Below, piece after piece: positions 43,275 to 51,954 of a stretch of 64,000 bases of DNA. Both the position numbers and the translations under genes were made by a program. Every line of letters begins with the position of its first letter. The stretch's first letter is position 1. Below the pieces are notes generated by a model that saw only the letters and a list, made by a program, of their open reading frames with translations, did no database searches and was not told where the DNA came from. Where the stretch lies: assembly GCF_039543205.1 (NCBI RefSeq), contig NZ_BAABJH010000007.1, positions 186,001 through 250,000 on the forward strand, in the 5' to 3' direction. Source of the stretch: Flaviramulus_B aquimarinus (lineage in GTDB: Bacteria; Bacteroidota; Bacteroidia; Flavobacteriales; Flavobacteriaceae).

Positions 43275-44909
43275 ATGACAACTACAGCAAAATACATTTT
43301 CGTAACCGGTGGGGTTACATCATCCTTAGGAAAAGGCATTATAGCAGCATCTCTAGCTAAACTTTTACAAGCACAAGGTTACCGAGTTACAATTCAAAAA
43401 TTAGATCCATATATAAATGTCGATCCAGGAACTTTAAACCCTTACGAACATGGCGAGTGTTATGTTACCGAAGATGGTGCCGAAACCGATTTAGATTTAG
43501 GGCACTATGAGCGATTTTTAAACCGACCAACAAGTCAGGCCAATAACGTAACCACAGGACGTATTTACCAAAGTGTGATTCAAAAAGAACGCCGTGGCGA
43601 ATTTTTAGGAAAAACAGTTCAAGTAGTTCCTCATATTACCAATGAGATTAAAGAACGTATTCAGATTTTAGGAAAATCTGGTGATTATGATATCGTGATT
43701 ACTGAAATTGGCGGAACGGTTGGTGATATAGAATCCTTACCATATATAGAAGCTGTGCGTCAATTACGCTGGGATTTAGGTGAAGATAACGGTATTGTTA
43801 TTCACTTAACTTTAGTGCCTTATTTATCTGCTGCGGGCGAATTAAAAACAAAACCCACACAACATAGTGTAAAAACACTCATGGAAAGTGGGGTACAAGC
43901 CGATGTTTTAGTTTGTAGAACAGAGTACGATTTGCCAAAAGATTTGCGCCGAAAATTAGCATTATTCTGTAATGTTAAAGAAGATGCAGTAATTCAATCC
44001 ATAGACGCATCTACAATTTATGATGTCCCTAACTTAATGTTAGATGAAGGTTTAGATAAGGTGGTTTTAGAAAAGTTAAACTTAAAAAACACAAAACCAG
44101 ATATAGACTTATGGAATAAATTTGTTCACCGTCATAAAAACCCAAAAACAGAAATCACCATTGGTTTAATTGGTAAATATGTAGAATTACAAGATTCCTA
44201 TAAATCTATATTGGAAGCTTTTATTCATGCTGGTGCAGAAAATGAAGTAAAAGTTAATGTTGAGTCGGTACATTCAGAATATATAAATAGCGATAACGCC
44301 AAATTAAAATTAGGACATTTAGATGGTGTTTTGGTAGCACCAGGTTTTGGAGAACGTGGTATTGATGGTAAGATTGATGCTGTTAAGTACGTCCGAGAAA
44401 ACAATGTGCCTTTTTTAGGAATATGTTTAGGTATGCAAATGGCTGTTATTGAGTTTTCTAGACATGTATTGGGGATTTCTGATGCAGATTCAACCGAAAT
44501 GAAACCAGATACCAAGAACCCTGTAATTGATTTAATGGAAGACCAAAAAACTATTACAGAAAAAGGTGGTACCATGCGTTTAGGAGCTTGGGCATGCGAT
44601 TTAAAAATAGGAAGTAAAGTTCGGGATATTTATAAAGCAGAAAATATTACCGAGCGCCACAGACATCGTTACGAATTTAATAGCAAATATAAATCACAAA
44701 TTGAGGCTGCAGGTATGAAAGCGACAGGCTTAAATCCAGAAACAGGATTAGTAGAAATTGTTGAAATACCTGAACACCCTTGGTTTGTTGGCGTACAATA
44801 TCACCCAGAATATAAAAGTACAGTAGCAAATCCGCACCCATTGTTTGTGGCATTTGTAAAAGCTGCGTTTACATATAAGAAAAAAAAGAAAAGTGCCACT
44901 ATGGCATAA
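43275..44909 (+). CDS. pyrG: CTP synthase
   Basis: The 544-residue enzyme aminates UTP to CTP using glutamine and ATP. The synthetase domain holds FVTGGVTSSLGKGIIAASLA, DPYINVDPGTLNPYEHGE and ETDLDLGHYERFL. The GATase class I domain has the nucleophile Cys in GICLGMQMAVIEFSR and the His-Glu pair in FVGVQYHPEYKS. It is followed by an intergenic palindrome and yidC; in many Flavobacteriaceae pyrG and yidC are neighbours (recollection). Confidence 0.98.
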   Translation: MTTTAKYIFVTGGVTSSLGKGIIAASLAKLLQAQGYRVTIQKLDPYINVDPGTLNPYEHGECYVTEDGAETDLDLGHYERFLNRPTSQANNVTTGRIYQSVIQKERRGEFLGKTVQVVPHITNEIKERIQILGKSGDYDIVITEIGGTVGDIESLPYIEAVRQLRWDLGEDNGIVIHLTLVPYLSAAGELKTKPTQHSVKTLMESGVQADVLVCRTEYDLPKDLRRKLALFCNVKEDAVIQSIDASTIYDVPNLMLDEGLDKVVLEKLNLKNTKPDIDLWNKFVHRHKNPKTEITIGLIGKYVELQDSYKSILEAFIHAGAENEVKVNVESVHSEYINSDNAKLKLGHLDGVLVAPGFGERGIDGKIDAVKYVRENNVPFLGICLGMQMAVIEFSRHVLGISDADSTEMKPDTKNPVIDLMEDQKTITEKGGTMRLGAWACDLKIGSKVRDIYKAENITERHRHRYEFNSKYKSQIEAAGMKATGLNPETGLVEIVEIPEHPWFVGVQYHPEYKSTVANPHPLFVAFVKAAFTYKKKKKSATMA

Positions 44910-44945
44910 AATAAATTGTGGATAGCTTATTGATAAGCTATTGTC

Positions 44946-44971
44946 ATTCCAGCGTATGCTGGAATCTTTTT
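44946..44971 (+). terminator. palindrome/terminator between pyrG and yidC
   Basis: ATTCCAGC (44946-44953) and GCTGGAAT (44958-44965) form a perfect 8-bp hairpin followed by CTTTTT. Preceded by TGTC, it also resembles a short dispersed flavobacterial palindrome (compare 13374-13413). Confidence 0.65.
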
Positions 44972-44991
44972 AACCGATACGGAAAGAATAC

Positions 44992-46878
44992 ATGGAAGAA
45001 AAAAAATTAGATATTAATTCGATTATAGGCTTTATACTTATATTCGGAATATTAGCATACATGCTTTGGCAAAACCAACCAACGGCAGAAGAAATTGAAG
45101 CTCAAGAAAAAGCAAAGCAAGAGCAGGTTGAAGCTGAGAATAAAGCCAAATCAGAAAAAGAAACATTGGTAACCACTGCTAACGATTATGTGGTTGGCTC
45201 AGGTGCAGATTCTCTTGAAGTTGTTCAGTTAAAAAACAAATTAGGAGCTTTTGCGTATTCAGCATTACAATCATCTGATGAAGAAACTATTGTTGAAACC
45301 GATTTATTGGCGCTTAAGTTTAGTAATAAAGGAGGATACCTTTCTGAAGTAAGGTTGAAAGAGTTTGTTGATTTTGATTCTATCCCTATCTATTTAATTA
45401 AGGATAACAATGCGTCTTTTAATATCAATTTTGGAACTAACGATAGTCGAATTTTAAATACTAAAGATTTACCATTCATCCCTACAGTTATACAAAATGG
45501 AGATGTTACAGTGGTGTCCATGAAACTTAAGGTTTCAGAAAGGCAGTTTCTAGAATACCGCTATGAGCTGAAAAAAGATGATTATATGATAGACTTTGCT
45601 GTCCGTTCTCAAGGATTAAGCAATGTTATTAATAGTTCACAAGCTATTAATTTAGATTGGAAATTGAAAGGGTATCGTCATGCTAAAAGTATTTCTTATG
45701 AAAATAGATACACTGATATTCATTACGATTATGAAGACGGAAAAGCAGATTACACTAGAGAAGGAGAAGATGATATAAAAGATGTGGCCTGGGTTGGATA
45801 TAAACAACACTTCTTTTCTTCTGTACTATTAACAGATAAGCGTTTTAAAAACGTAAAAGTAAAAACTGAAAATTTAGTTGATGATGAAGTTGTAGATACT
45901 GTTTACATCAAAAGTTTTGCAACAACCATTCCTTTAGAATTACAAGGTGGGGAAATAAATCAAACCATGGATTGGTATTATGGCCCAAGTGATTTTAAGG
46001 TTTTAAATAAGTACGATAGAAACCTTGATGAATTGGTGCCTTTTGGCTGGGGTCTGTTCGGGTGGATTAACCGTTATATATTTATGCCTTTATTTGGCTT
46101 TTTAGGTGGTTTTATGCCCTATGGTATTGCAATTGTAGTCATGACTATTTTGGTAAAAATCCTATTGTCATTTGTACAATACAAACAGTTTTTGTCTCAA
46201 GCCAAGATGAAAATTTTAAAGCCAGAACTTGATGCCATAAGAGAAAAGCATAAGGATAATAAAATGAAGGCACAACAAGAAACCATGGCTTTGCAAAGTA
46301 AGGCTGGAGCCAGTCCAATGGCGGGTTGTTTGCCAGCATTAATTCAGCTACCTGTGTTTTATGCCTTGTTTCAGTTTTTTCCATCTGCGTTCGATTTAAG
46401 ACAAAAATCATTTCTTTGGGCTGATGATTTATCATCTTATGATGTTATAGCAAACTTGCCGTTTAATATACCTTTTTATGGTAACCACGTGAGTTTGTTC
46501 CCGATATTAGCATCAGTTGCTATTTTCTTTTACATGCGATTGACTACGGGACAGAACATGGCATCGCAACCGCAACAAGAAGGTATGCCAGATATGGCAA
46601 AAATGATGAAGTACATGATGTATTTCTCACCAATAATGATGTTGTTTTTCTTTAATAACTATGCATCAGGTTTGAGTTTGTATTATTTTATTTCAAATTT
46701 AATTAGTATTGGAATTATATTAGTTATTAAGAACTATATTCTAGACGAAGATAAAATTCATGCCCAAATTCAAGAGAAGAAAAAGAAACCTAAAAAACAA
46801 GGGCGTTTCCAAAAGAAAATGGCAGAAATGATGGAGCAGGCAGAAAAACAAAAGCAAGCCCAGAAAAAAAGAAAATAA
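44992..46878 (+). CDS. yidC: membrane protein insertase YidC
   Basis: The 628-residue inner-membrane insertase folds and inserts membrane proteins, alone or with SecYEG. An N-terminal helix (about 14-23; FILIFGILAYMLWQNQ) is followed by a large periplasmic domain (about 60-335), then the conserved five-helix core. Core landmarks are FGWGLFGWINRYIFMPLFGF, a hydrophilic-groove arginine in the following helix, LPALIQLPVFYALFQFFPSA, and YYFISNLISIGIILVIKNYI; the C-terminal tail is Lys-rich. It is preceded by pyrG with a terminator-like palindrome between them. Confidence 0.96.
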   Translation: MEEKKLDINSIIGFILIFGILAYMLWQNQPTAEEIEAQEKAKQEQVEAENKAKSEKETLVTTANDYVVGSGADSLEVVQLKNKLGAFAYSALQSSDEETIVETDLLALKFSNKGGYLSEVRLKEFVDFDSIPIYLIKDNNASFNINFGTNDSRILNTKDLPFIPTVIQNGDVTVVSMKLKVSERQFLEYRYELKKDDYMIDFAVRSQGLSNVINSSQAINLDWKLKGYRHAKSISYENRYTDIHYDYEDGKADYTREGEDDIKDVAWVGYKQHFFSSVLLTDKRFKNVKVKTENLVDDEVVDTVYIKSFATTIPLELQGGEINQTMDWYYGPSDFKVLNKYDRNLDELVPFGWGLFGWINRYIFMPLFGFLGGFMPYGIAIVVMTILVKILLSFVQYKQFLSQAKMKILKPELDAIREKHKDNKMKAQQETMALQSKAGASPMAGCLPALIQLPVFYALFQFFPSAFDLRQKSFLWADDLSSYDVIANLPFNIPFYGNHVSLFPILASVAIFFYMRLTTGQNMASQPQQEGMPDMAKMMKYMMYFSPIMMLFFFNNYASGLSLYYFISNLISIGIILVIKNYILDEDKIHAQIQEKKKKPKKQGRFQKKMAEMMEQAEKQKQAQKKRK

Positions 46879-46921
46879 TTTATCAATCTAAACTTGTTTT
46901 AAGTTCAGGTTATAAACTTAT

Positions 46922-46953
46922 AAAGCTGCTAATTTGTTTTGGCAGCTTTTTTG
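46922..46953 (+). terminator. yidC intrinsic terminator
   Basis: AAAGCTGC pairs with GCAGCTTT across a 12-base loop and is followed by T-rich sequence, 44 bases after the yidC stop. Confidence 0.75.
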
Positions 46954-47023
46954 TTATAAGAAATTAAAAATATAATCGTTTGTTATGTATAATTCCAGCA
47001 AAACCAAGACAAATACTTTTAAA

Positions 47024-47728
47024 ATGAAGACATTTTATGGATTTATGTTTATTCTATCTTCAGTTAGTTTACTAGTTGCACAAGATATTAATCAATTTGA
47101 TGGTAACGGAAAGCGTCATGGTATTTGGAAAAAGAACTTTCATGATACCCAAGTTTTGAGGTATGAAGGCGCTTTTTTTCATGGAAAGGAAATAGGGCTT
47201 TTTAAATTTTATAAAAACATAAAAAAGAAAGCTGTTTTAACAGCTACAAAACAATTTAATAAAGCCAATAATATTACGGATGTTAAGTTCTTGACTTCAA
47301 ATGCTAAGGTGATTAGTGAAGGGCAAATGCGTGGTAAAACATATATAGGTACTTGGAAGTATTATCAAAAAAACTCAGATAGACTTTTAACTTTAGAGTA
47401 TTATGATGATTTTGGTAAATTAACCGGTAAGCGTTTGGTGTATTACCCTAACGGACAAATAGCAGAAGAACAACATTACTCGGAAGGTAAATTAGACGGT
47501 AACTCTTTTTGGTATTCTGTAAATGGTGTCCTTTTAAAAGAATTTATTTATGTAAATGGTGAATTGCATGGGATATCAAAATTTTATAGCCCAAAAGGCG
47601 AATTAATATCTGAAGGTGCTTATAAAAATGGTAAAAAGCATGGTATTTGGACATACTATAAAAATAGTAAAATGGTCAATAAAAAAGACTTTACTTATAA
47701 ACCTAAATACATAAAAAAAACGCCTTAA
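47024..47728 (+). CDS. MORN-repeat (YwqK-like) secreted protein
   Basis: The 234-residue protein has a signal peptide (MKTFYGFMFILSSVSLLVAQ) and repeated G-x-x-x-G-x-W/F-K-x-Y units typical of MORN repeats (NGKRHGIWKKNF, GKEIGLFKFYKN, YYPNGQIAEEQHYSEGKLDG, NGELHGISKFYSPKGELI, KNGKKHGIWTYYKN). Databases often call such proteins YwqK-family antitoxins, but there is no toxin nearby and this one is exported, so that label is probably misleading. The start at 47024 follows from the signal peptide; an ATG at 46985 would add 13 residues. It follows yidC. Confidence 0.8.
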   Translation: MKTFYGFMFILSSVSLLVAQDINQFDGNGKRHGIWKKNFHDTQVLRYEGAFFHGKEIGLFKFYKNIKKKAVLTATKQFNKANNITDVKFLTSNAKVISEGQMRGKTYIGTWKYYQKNSDRLLTLEYYDDFGKLTGKRLVYYPNGQIAEEQHYSEGKLDGNSFWYSVNGVLLKEFIYVNGELHGISKFYSPKGELISEGAYKNGKKHGIWTYYKNSKMVNKKDFTYKPKYIKKTP

Positions 47729-47740
47729 TTGCTTAAGGCG
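47713..47740 (-). terminator. terminator of the fasciclin gene (on minus strand)
   Basis: CGCCTTAA-ttgc-TTAAGGCG (47721-47740) is a perfect 8-bp hairpin overlapping the MORN stop. On the minus strand it is followed by TTTTTTTT, so it terminates the convergent fasciclin gene; no T-run follows it on the plus strand. Confidence 0.75.
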
Positions 47741-47802
47741 CTCTCTTTCTCATAGACAATTTTAAATAGTTGCCTACAATCAACAAATCAAACTAAACCT
47801 TT

Positions 47803-49203
47803 TTAATTAGCAGGTAATAAAACACTATCAATAACATGAACAACACCATTGGTTGCATGTACATTTAATAAAGTGGTAACTAAACCTGCAGGAGTTGCTG
47901 ATCCAGCTGCATCTTGAATTGTTAAAGTATCTAAGTCTATCGTTACGTTTTGTCCATTTAGCATCGGCGCTTGTAGGTCATCTGTTAAATCCGTTGAAAA
48001 GATATATACACTAGGTTGTACAACATGATGCGTTAATATTGGAACTAAAGCTTCAGCAGATGTTGCATTAATAGCGGCTACGTCTGCAAAACCAGCGGCC
48101 ATAAAAGCAGCATCAGTTGGAGCAAATACCGTAAAAGGTCCAGCAGTACCAAATGTATCACCTAAACCAGCTTGTGCTAGTGCAGCAGCTAACATTGTAA
48201 ATTCTGCAGGATCTCCTGAAGCAAGGCTAGCAACTATTTCATTAATTGTATTCGTAGGTGGGATTAAAGTTCTGTCAATGACGTGAACTACACCATTTGA
48301 TCCTGTAATGTTAGTATCAACAACTTCAGTTGTTCCGTTTATAAATACACCGCTTCCTGCATTGGTTACATATATATTTCCACCAACAGTTCCAACTTCT
48401 GCGGCTGATCCATCAGTAGTTGGTAGCATAGAAGCCATAATGGTAGCACCATTAATAACATGATAAGCTAATATGGCATCTGCACCATTAACATCTGTAA
48501 TTCCAGCAGCTGCAAAAGCGTCATTAGTAGGAGCAAATAGTGTTAAACCATTTCCATCAGTACCATCACTTAAAAGTAATTCTAATATACTTGGGTCAGC
48601 TGCAAGAACTGCAGCAATAAGCGTAGTAAAGTTTTTATTAAAGTAAGCAGGCGCTACAATAGTTCCTACTATAGGTAACATAGATGGTGGTACAAGAACA
48701 CTATTTATTATATGAACAATACCATTGGTACCTGATACATCTGGCATAGTAACTTGGGCATTATCTAAGAATACACCATCATTATTTACTAGCACTTCAA
48801 CAGTTTCGCCACCAGCCATAGTTATGGTTCCTGATGTTACCGCACTAGCTTCTAATGCAGCAGAAGCAAAGACATGATGCTGTAATACACTTTTTAATAC
48901 ATCTTCTGGAATATCATCAATAGAAGTTTGTCCTATAGCAGCTAATAAAGCAGTAAAGGCAGCATTATCTGGAGCAAATACTGTAAAAGTACCGTCACTA
49001 CTTAATAAGTCTACTAAATCTGGATACTTTATAAGTGCAGATGCTAAACTAGAAAGTTGTGGTGTTGCTTGTGCAAGATCTACAATACTATTAGTAGGAA
49101 CAGGTGCTACTATATTATTATCATCATCACTGCTACATGAGGTTACTAAAATAAATCCTATTAATAGGAAAGTTAAATTTGTGATATTTTTTAATGTTTT
49201 CAT
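47803..49203 (-). CDS. fasciclin (FAS1) repeat lipoprotein
   Basis: The 466-residue lipoprotein (GFILVTSC-SS, Cys23) contains three FAS1 domains at about 42-175, 185-315 and 322-464. Each has the pattern TVFAPDNAAF or LFAPTNDAF or TVFAPTDAAF, then LQHHV or AYHVI or THHVV, and GVVHVID-type endings (NGIVHIINSVL, NGVVHVIDRTL, NGVVHVIDSVL). FAS1 domains mediate adhesion or matrix attachment on the cell surface. Composition is Ala/Thr-rich and acidic. It is monocistronic, with a promoter on the minus strand at 49235-49267. Confidence 0.92.
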   Translation of the reverse strand: MKTLKNITNLTFLLIGFILVTSCSSDDDNNIVAPVPTNSIVDLAQATPQLSSLASALIKYPDLVDLLSSDGTFTVFAPDNAAFTALLAAIGQTSIDDIPEDVLKSVLQHHVFASAALEASAVTSGTITMAGGETVEVLVNNDGVFLDNAQVTMPDVSGTNGIVHIINSVLVPPSMLPIVGTIVAPAYFNKNFTTLIAAVLAADPSILELLLSDGTDGNGLTLFAPTNDAFAAAGITDVNGADAILAYHVINGATIMASMLPTTDGSAAEVGTVGGNIYVTNAGSGVFINGTTEVVDTNITGSNGVVHVIDRTLIPPTNTINEIVASLASGDPAEFTMLAAALAQAGLGDTFGTAGPFTVFAPTDAAFMAAGFADVAAINATSAEALVPILTHHVVQPSVYIFSTDLTDDLQAPMLNGQNVTIDLDTLTIQDAAGSATPAGLVTTLLNVHATNGVVHVIDSVLLPAN

Positions 49204-49234
49204 TGTTTTTATGTATTAGTTATACTTTGTTTAA

Positions 49235-49267
49235 CAAAAATAATAAATAATTAAACAAAAAAACAAA
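49235..49267 (-). promoter_or_regulatory. fasciclin promoter (TTTG-N21-TATTTTTG)
   Basis: On the minus strand TATTTTTG (49235-49242) lies 32 bases before the start codon, with TTTG (49264-49267) 21 bases upstream. Both fit the Bacteroidota consensus, though the area is A/T-rich. Confidence 0.5.
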
Positions 49268-49360
49268 TTTTGTTGAATAAAATTTTAAAATAATTAAACA
49301 AAAGTGTATTTCATCGATTTTTTAAAACTTTAAGACATTATGAAATACTGTTATAATATG

Positions 49361-49368
49361 TATCTTTG
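49361..49368 (+). promoter_or_regulatory. -7 box (TATCTTTG) for mnmA
   Basis: A perfect TAnnTTTG box 18 bases before the mnmA ATG. Confidence 0.55.
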
Positions 49369-49386
49369 TAGACTAATTTTTTTAGA

Positions 49387-50574
49387 ATGAAACGTGTTGT
49401 TATTGGTCTTTCAGGAGGTGTTGATTCTAGCGTTGCAGCTTATTTATTAAAGCAGCAAGGCTATGAGGTTATTGGATTGTTTATGAAAAACTGGCATGAT
49501 GATTCGGTGACTATATCAAATGAATGTCCTTGGTTAGATGATAGCAACGATGCTATGTTGGTTGCTGAAAAACTGGGTGTTCCGTTTCAAACAGTAGATT
49601 TAAGTGAACAATATAAAGAACGTATTGTTGATTATATGTTCCATGAATATGAAAAAGGCAGAACACCAAACCCCGATGTACTTTGTAATAGAGAAATAAA
49701 GTTTGATGTTTTCATGGACATAGCTCTTGAGTTAGGTGCTGATTTTGTAGCAACAGGACATTATTGTAGAAAAGGAACAATTCAAAAAGAAGGAAAAGAT
49801 ATTTATCAATTATTGGCGGGTGTAGATGGTAATAAAGATCAATCCTATTTTTTATGTCAGTTGTCACAAGAACAATTAGCAAAATCGTTATTTCCAATTG
49901 GAGAATTAACAAAACCTCAAGTTCGAGAAATAGCAATGGAATTGGATTTAGTTACAGCAGAAAAGAAAGATTCTCAAGGCCTTTGTTTTATAGGTAAGGT
50001 GAAATTACCTGATTTTCTTCAACAACAATTAAAACCAAAAGAAGGCGTTATTGTAGAGGTTCCAAAAGAACAAGACGTTTTTGTGCAAGCAGAACCTGAG
50101 TTTAATTCGACTGAAGAAAAACTAGCGTATTTATCTCGAAAAATTGACTACAAGATCGATGATGGTAAAATAGTAGGTAAACATCAAGGCGCGCATTACT
50201 TTACAAAAGGACAACGAAAAGGGCTAGCCGTTGGTGGTACTATAGAACCATTATTTGTCATAGACACTGATGTTGATGAGAATGTGATTTATACAGGTCA
50301 AGGAAAAGAACATCCAGGATTATATAAAAAAGCCTTATTTGTAACTAACGAAGAATTGCATTGGGTTCGTGAAGACTTGACTTTAAAAGTTGATGAAACC
50401 ATGACTGTTAAGGCACGAATTCGTTACCGTCAAGCATTAGAAAGTGCTACATTATATAAAGTCGATTCAGGCTTGTACGTCGAGTTTGATAATCCACAAT
50501 CTGCAATAACCGAAGGTCAATTTGTTGCGTGGTATAAGGAAGATGAACTTATTGGTTCAGGAGTGATTTCTTAA
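49387..50574 (+). CDS. mnmA: tRNA 2-thiouridine(34) synthase MnmA
   Basis: The 395-residue enzyme adenylates U34 and inserts sulfur (2-thiouridine) in tRNA-Lys, -Glu and -Gln. It has the PP-loop SGGVDSSVAAYLL at residues 9-21, the first catalytic Cys in PNPDVLCNREIKFD, QSYFLCQLSQEQL and the second catalytic Cys in SQGLCFIGKV. Its substrate tRNA-Glu is encoded 29 kb away in this window. It is followed by a hairpin at 50608-50641. Confidence 0.97.
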   Translation: MKRVVIGLSGGVDSSVAAYLLKQQGYEVIGLFMKNWHDDSVTISNECPWLDDSNDAMLVAEKLGVPFQTVDLSEQYKERIVDYMFHEYEKGRTPNPDVLCNREIKFDVFMDIALELGADFVATGHYCRKGTIQKEGKDIYQLLAGVDGNKDQSYFLCQLSQEQLAKSLFPIGELTKPQVREIAMELDLVTAEKKDSQGLCFIGKVKLPDFLQQQLKPKEGVIVEVPKEQDVFVQAEPEFNSTEEKLAYLSRKIDYKIDDGKIVGKHQGAHYFTKGQRKGLAVGGTIEPLFVIDTDVDENVIYTGQGKEHPGLYKKALFVTNEELHWVREDLTLKVDETMTVKARIRYRQALESATLYKVDSGLYVEFDNPQSAITEGQFVAWYKEDELIGSGVIS

Positions 50575-50607
50575 TATAGCTCATGCTAAATTTGCTAAAG
50601 AATGCAT

Positions 50608-50641
50608 GCAGAAATTTAACTTAAAATGCGTAAATTTCTGC
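50608..50641. terminator. 10-bp inverted repeat downstream of mnmA
   Basis: GCAGAAATTT (50608-50617) and AAATTTCTGC (50632-50641) are a perfect 10-bp stem around 14 bases. It lies between mnmA and the nitronate monooxygenase gene and is followed by a short T-rich stretch, so terminator or leader structure are both possible. Confidence 0.5.
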
Positions 50642-50658
50642 ATTCTTATTATAATTTT

Positions 50659-51600
50659 ATGGCAAATAGAATAACAGAACTTTTCAATATAAAATACCCA
50701 ATCATTCAAGCTGGAATGATTTGGAATAGTGGTTGGCGCTTAGCATCAGCATCAAGTAATTCTGGAATATTGGGACTTATTGGAGCAGGTTCCATGTACC
50801 CTGAGGTGCTAAGAGAGCACATTCAAAAATGTAAAAAAGCGACAGATAAGCCTTTTGGGATTAATGTGCCTATGCTATACCCCAATATTCAGGAGGTTAT
50901 GGATATTATAATACAAGAAGGTGTCAAGATTGTATTTACTTCAGCGGGCAATCCAAAAACATGGACGTCTTGGTTAAAAGAACATGGCGTTACGGTTGTA
51001 CACGTTGTAAGTAGTGTCAAGTTTGCTTTAAAAGCACAAGAGGCAGGTGTTGATGCCATTGTGGCTGAAGGCTTTGAAGCTGGTGGTCATAATGGGAGGG
51101 ATGAGACTACAACATTGGCGCTTATTCCTATGGTCAAAGAAAAAATTCAAATTCCATTAATAGCCGCAGGTGGTATTGCAAATGGAAAAGCCATGTTGGC
51201 TACAATGATTTTAGGAGCAGATGGCGTACAGGTAGGAAGTCGATTTGTAGCCAGCGAAGAGAGTTCGGCACACCAAGCCTTTAAACAAACTGTTGTTGAT
51301 GCCAAAGAGGGCGATACACAATTAACCTTAAAAGAATTAGCGCCAGTAAGATTAATTAAAAATAAGTTTTATGATGATGTTCAAGAACTCTATAAAACAG
51401 CCCCGACACCAGAACAATTAAAAACCTTATTAGGACGAGCACGCGCAAAAAAAGGTATGTTTGAAGGCGATTTAGAAGAGGGAGAACTTGAAATAGGTCA
51501 AATTTCTGGGCTGATTCATGATATTAAACCTGTTTCTAAAATTGTAAACGATATTATAAACGAGTTTGAAGATGCTAAAAGAATGGTTTCTAGTTTATAA
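50659..51600 (+). CDS. nitronate monooxygenase family (2-nitropropane dioxygenase-like) flavoenzyme
   Basis: The 313-residue FMN-dependent TIM-barrel enzyme belongs to the NMO/NPD family, also close to enoyl-reductase FabK. Visible are YPIIQAGMIWNSG, IVFTSAGNPKTW, AIVAEGFEAGGHNGRDE, LIAAGGIANGKAM and GADGVQVGSRFVA. The substrate (nitroalkane versus an enoyl thioester) cannot be decided from sequence. The start is placed at 50659 (MANRITELFNIKYP); an ATG at 50626 would start inside the preceding hairpin. It follows mnmA. Confidence 0.88.
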   Translation: MANRITELFNIKYPIIQAGMIWNSGWRLASASSNSGILGLIGAGSMYPEVLREHIQKCKKATDKPFGINVPMLYPNIQEVMDIIIQEGVKIVFTSAGNPKTWTSWLKEHGVTVVHVVSSVKFALKAQEAGVDAIVAEGFEAGGHNGRDETTTLALIPMVKEKIQIPLIAAGGIANGKAMLATMILGADGVQVGSRFVASEESSAHQAFKQTVVDAKEGDTQLTLKELAPVRLIKNKFYDDVQELYKTAPTPEQLKTLLGRARAKKGMFEGDLEEGELEIGQISGLIHDIKPVSKIVNDIINEFEDAKRMVSSL

Positions 51601-51687
51601 ATTTTTGGTTTTAGAAATTTGTCAATAGAAATATTATAATAAATGCGATTATAGATTAGTGTAAAAGGAATATTAATGTGTTAAATA

Positions 51688-51717
51688 AAAAGGAGGAAAC
51701 TAATGTTTCCTCCTTTT
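51688..51717 (+). terminator. terminator of the NMO gene
   Basis: AAAAGGAGGAAAC and GTTTCCTCCTTTT are a perfect 13-bp stem with a taat loop, about 90 bases downstream of the NMO stop. The T-run on the plus strand is short (TTTT). Confidence 0.8.
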
Positions 51718-51942
51718 AAATATCGAAACTAAAGCGGTTGTATTTTTAATCCCTATAAAATATGTGCTAATGGTTTCTATAAGTGCTATATGTCTTAGTG
51801 AGATCTTTCTAAAGCCATGCAAATGTATGAAAACACAACTCTGTAGAAAATAAAACCTGTATGAAGTTATTAACAAATGTTAATAGTATGCCTTGATAAA
51901 AAAGAATACTATGCTATAATTAAAAATACGAGGTCTAAAGTT

Positions 51943-51950
51943 TACTTTTG
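51943..51950 (+). promoter_or_regulatory. -7 box (TACTTTTG) at the MATE gene start
   Basis: A perfect TAnnTTTG match lies only four bases before the ATG at 51955. Transcription would then start at or near the start codon, suggesting a leaderless mRNA, unless the box is not used. Confidence 0.4.
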
Positions 51951-51954
51951 CTAA

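Larger units (their letters stand above)
51601..51954. other. gene-free interval between NMO and MATE genes
   Basis: About 350 bases with no gene. It contains the perfect terminator at 51688-51717 and the -7 box at 51943-51950. Nothing else stands out. Confidence 0.6.

Noticed and set aside
47024..47728. Toxin-antitoxin system suggested by the YwqK label
   Set aside because: No toxin gene is nearby and the MORN protein has a signal peptide, so a cytosolic antitoxin role is not supported.
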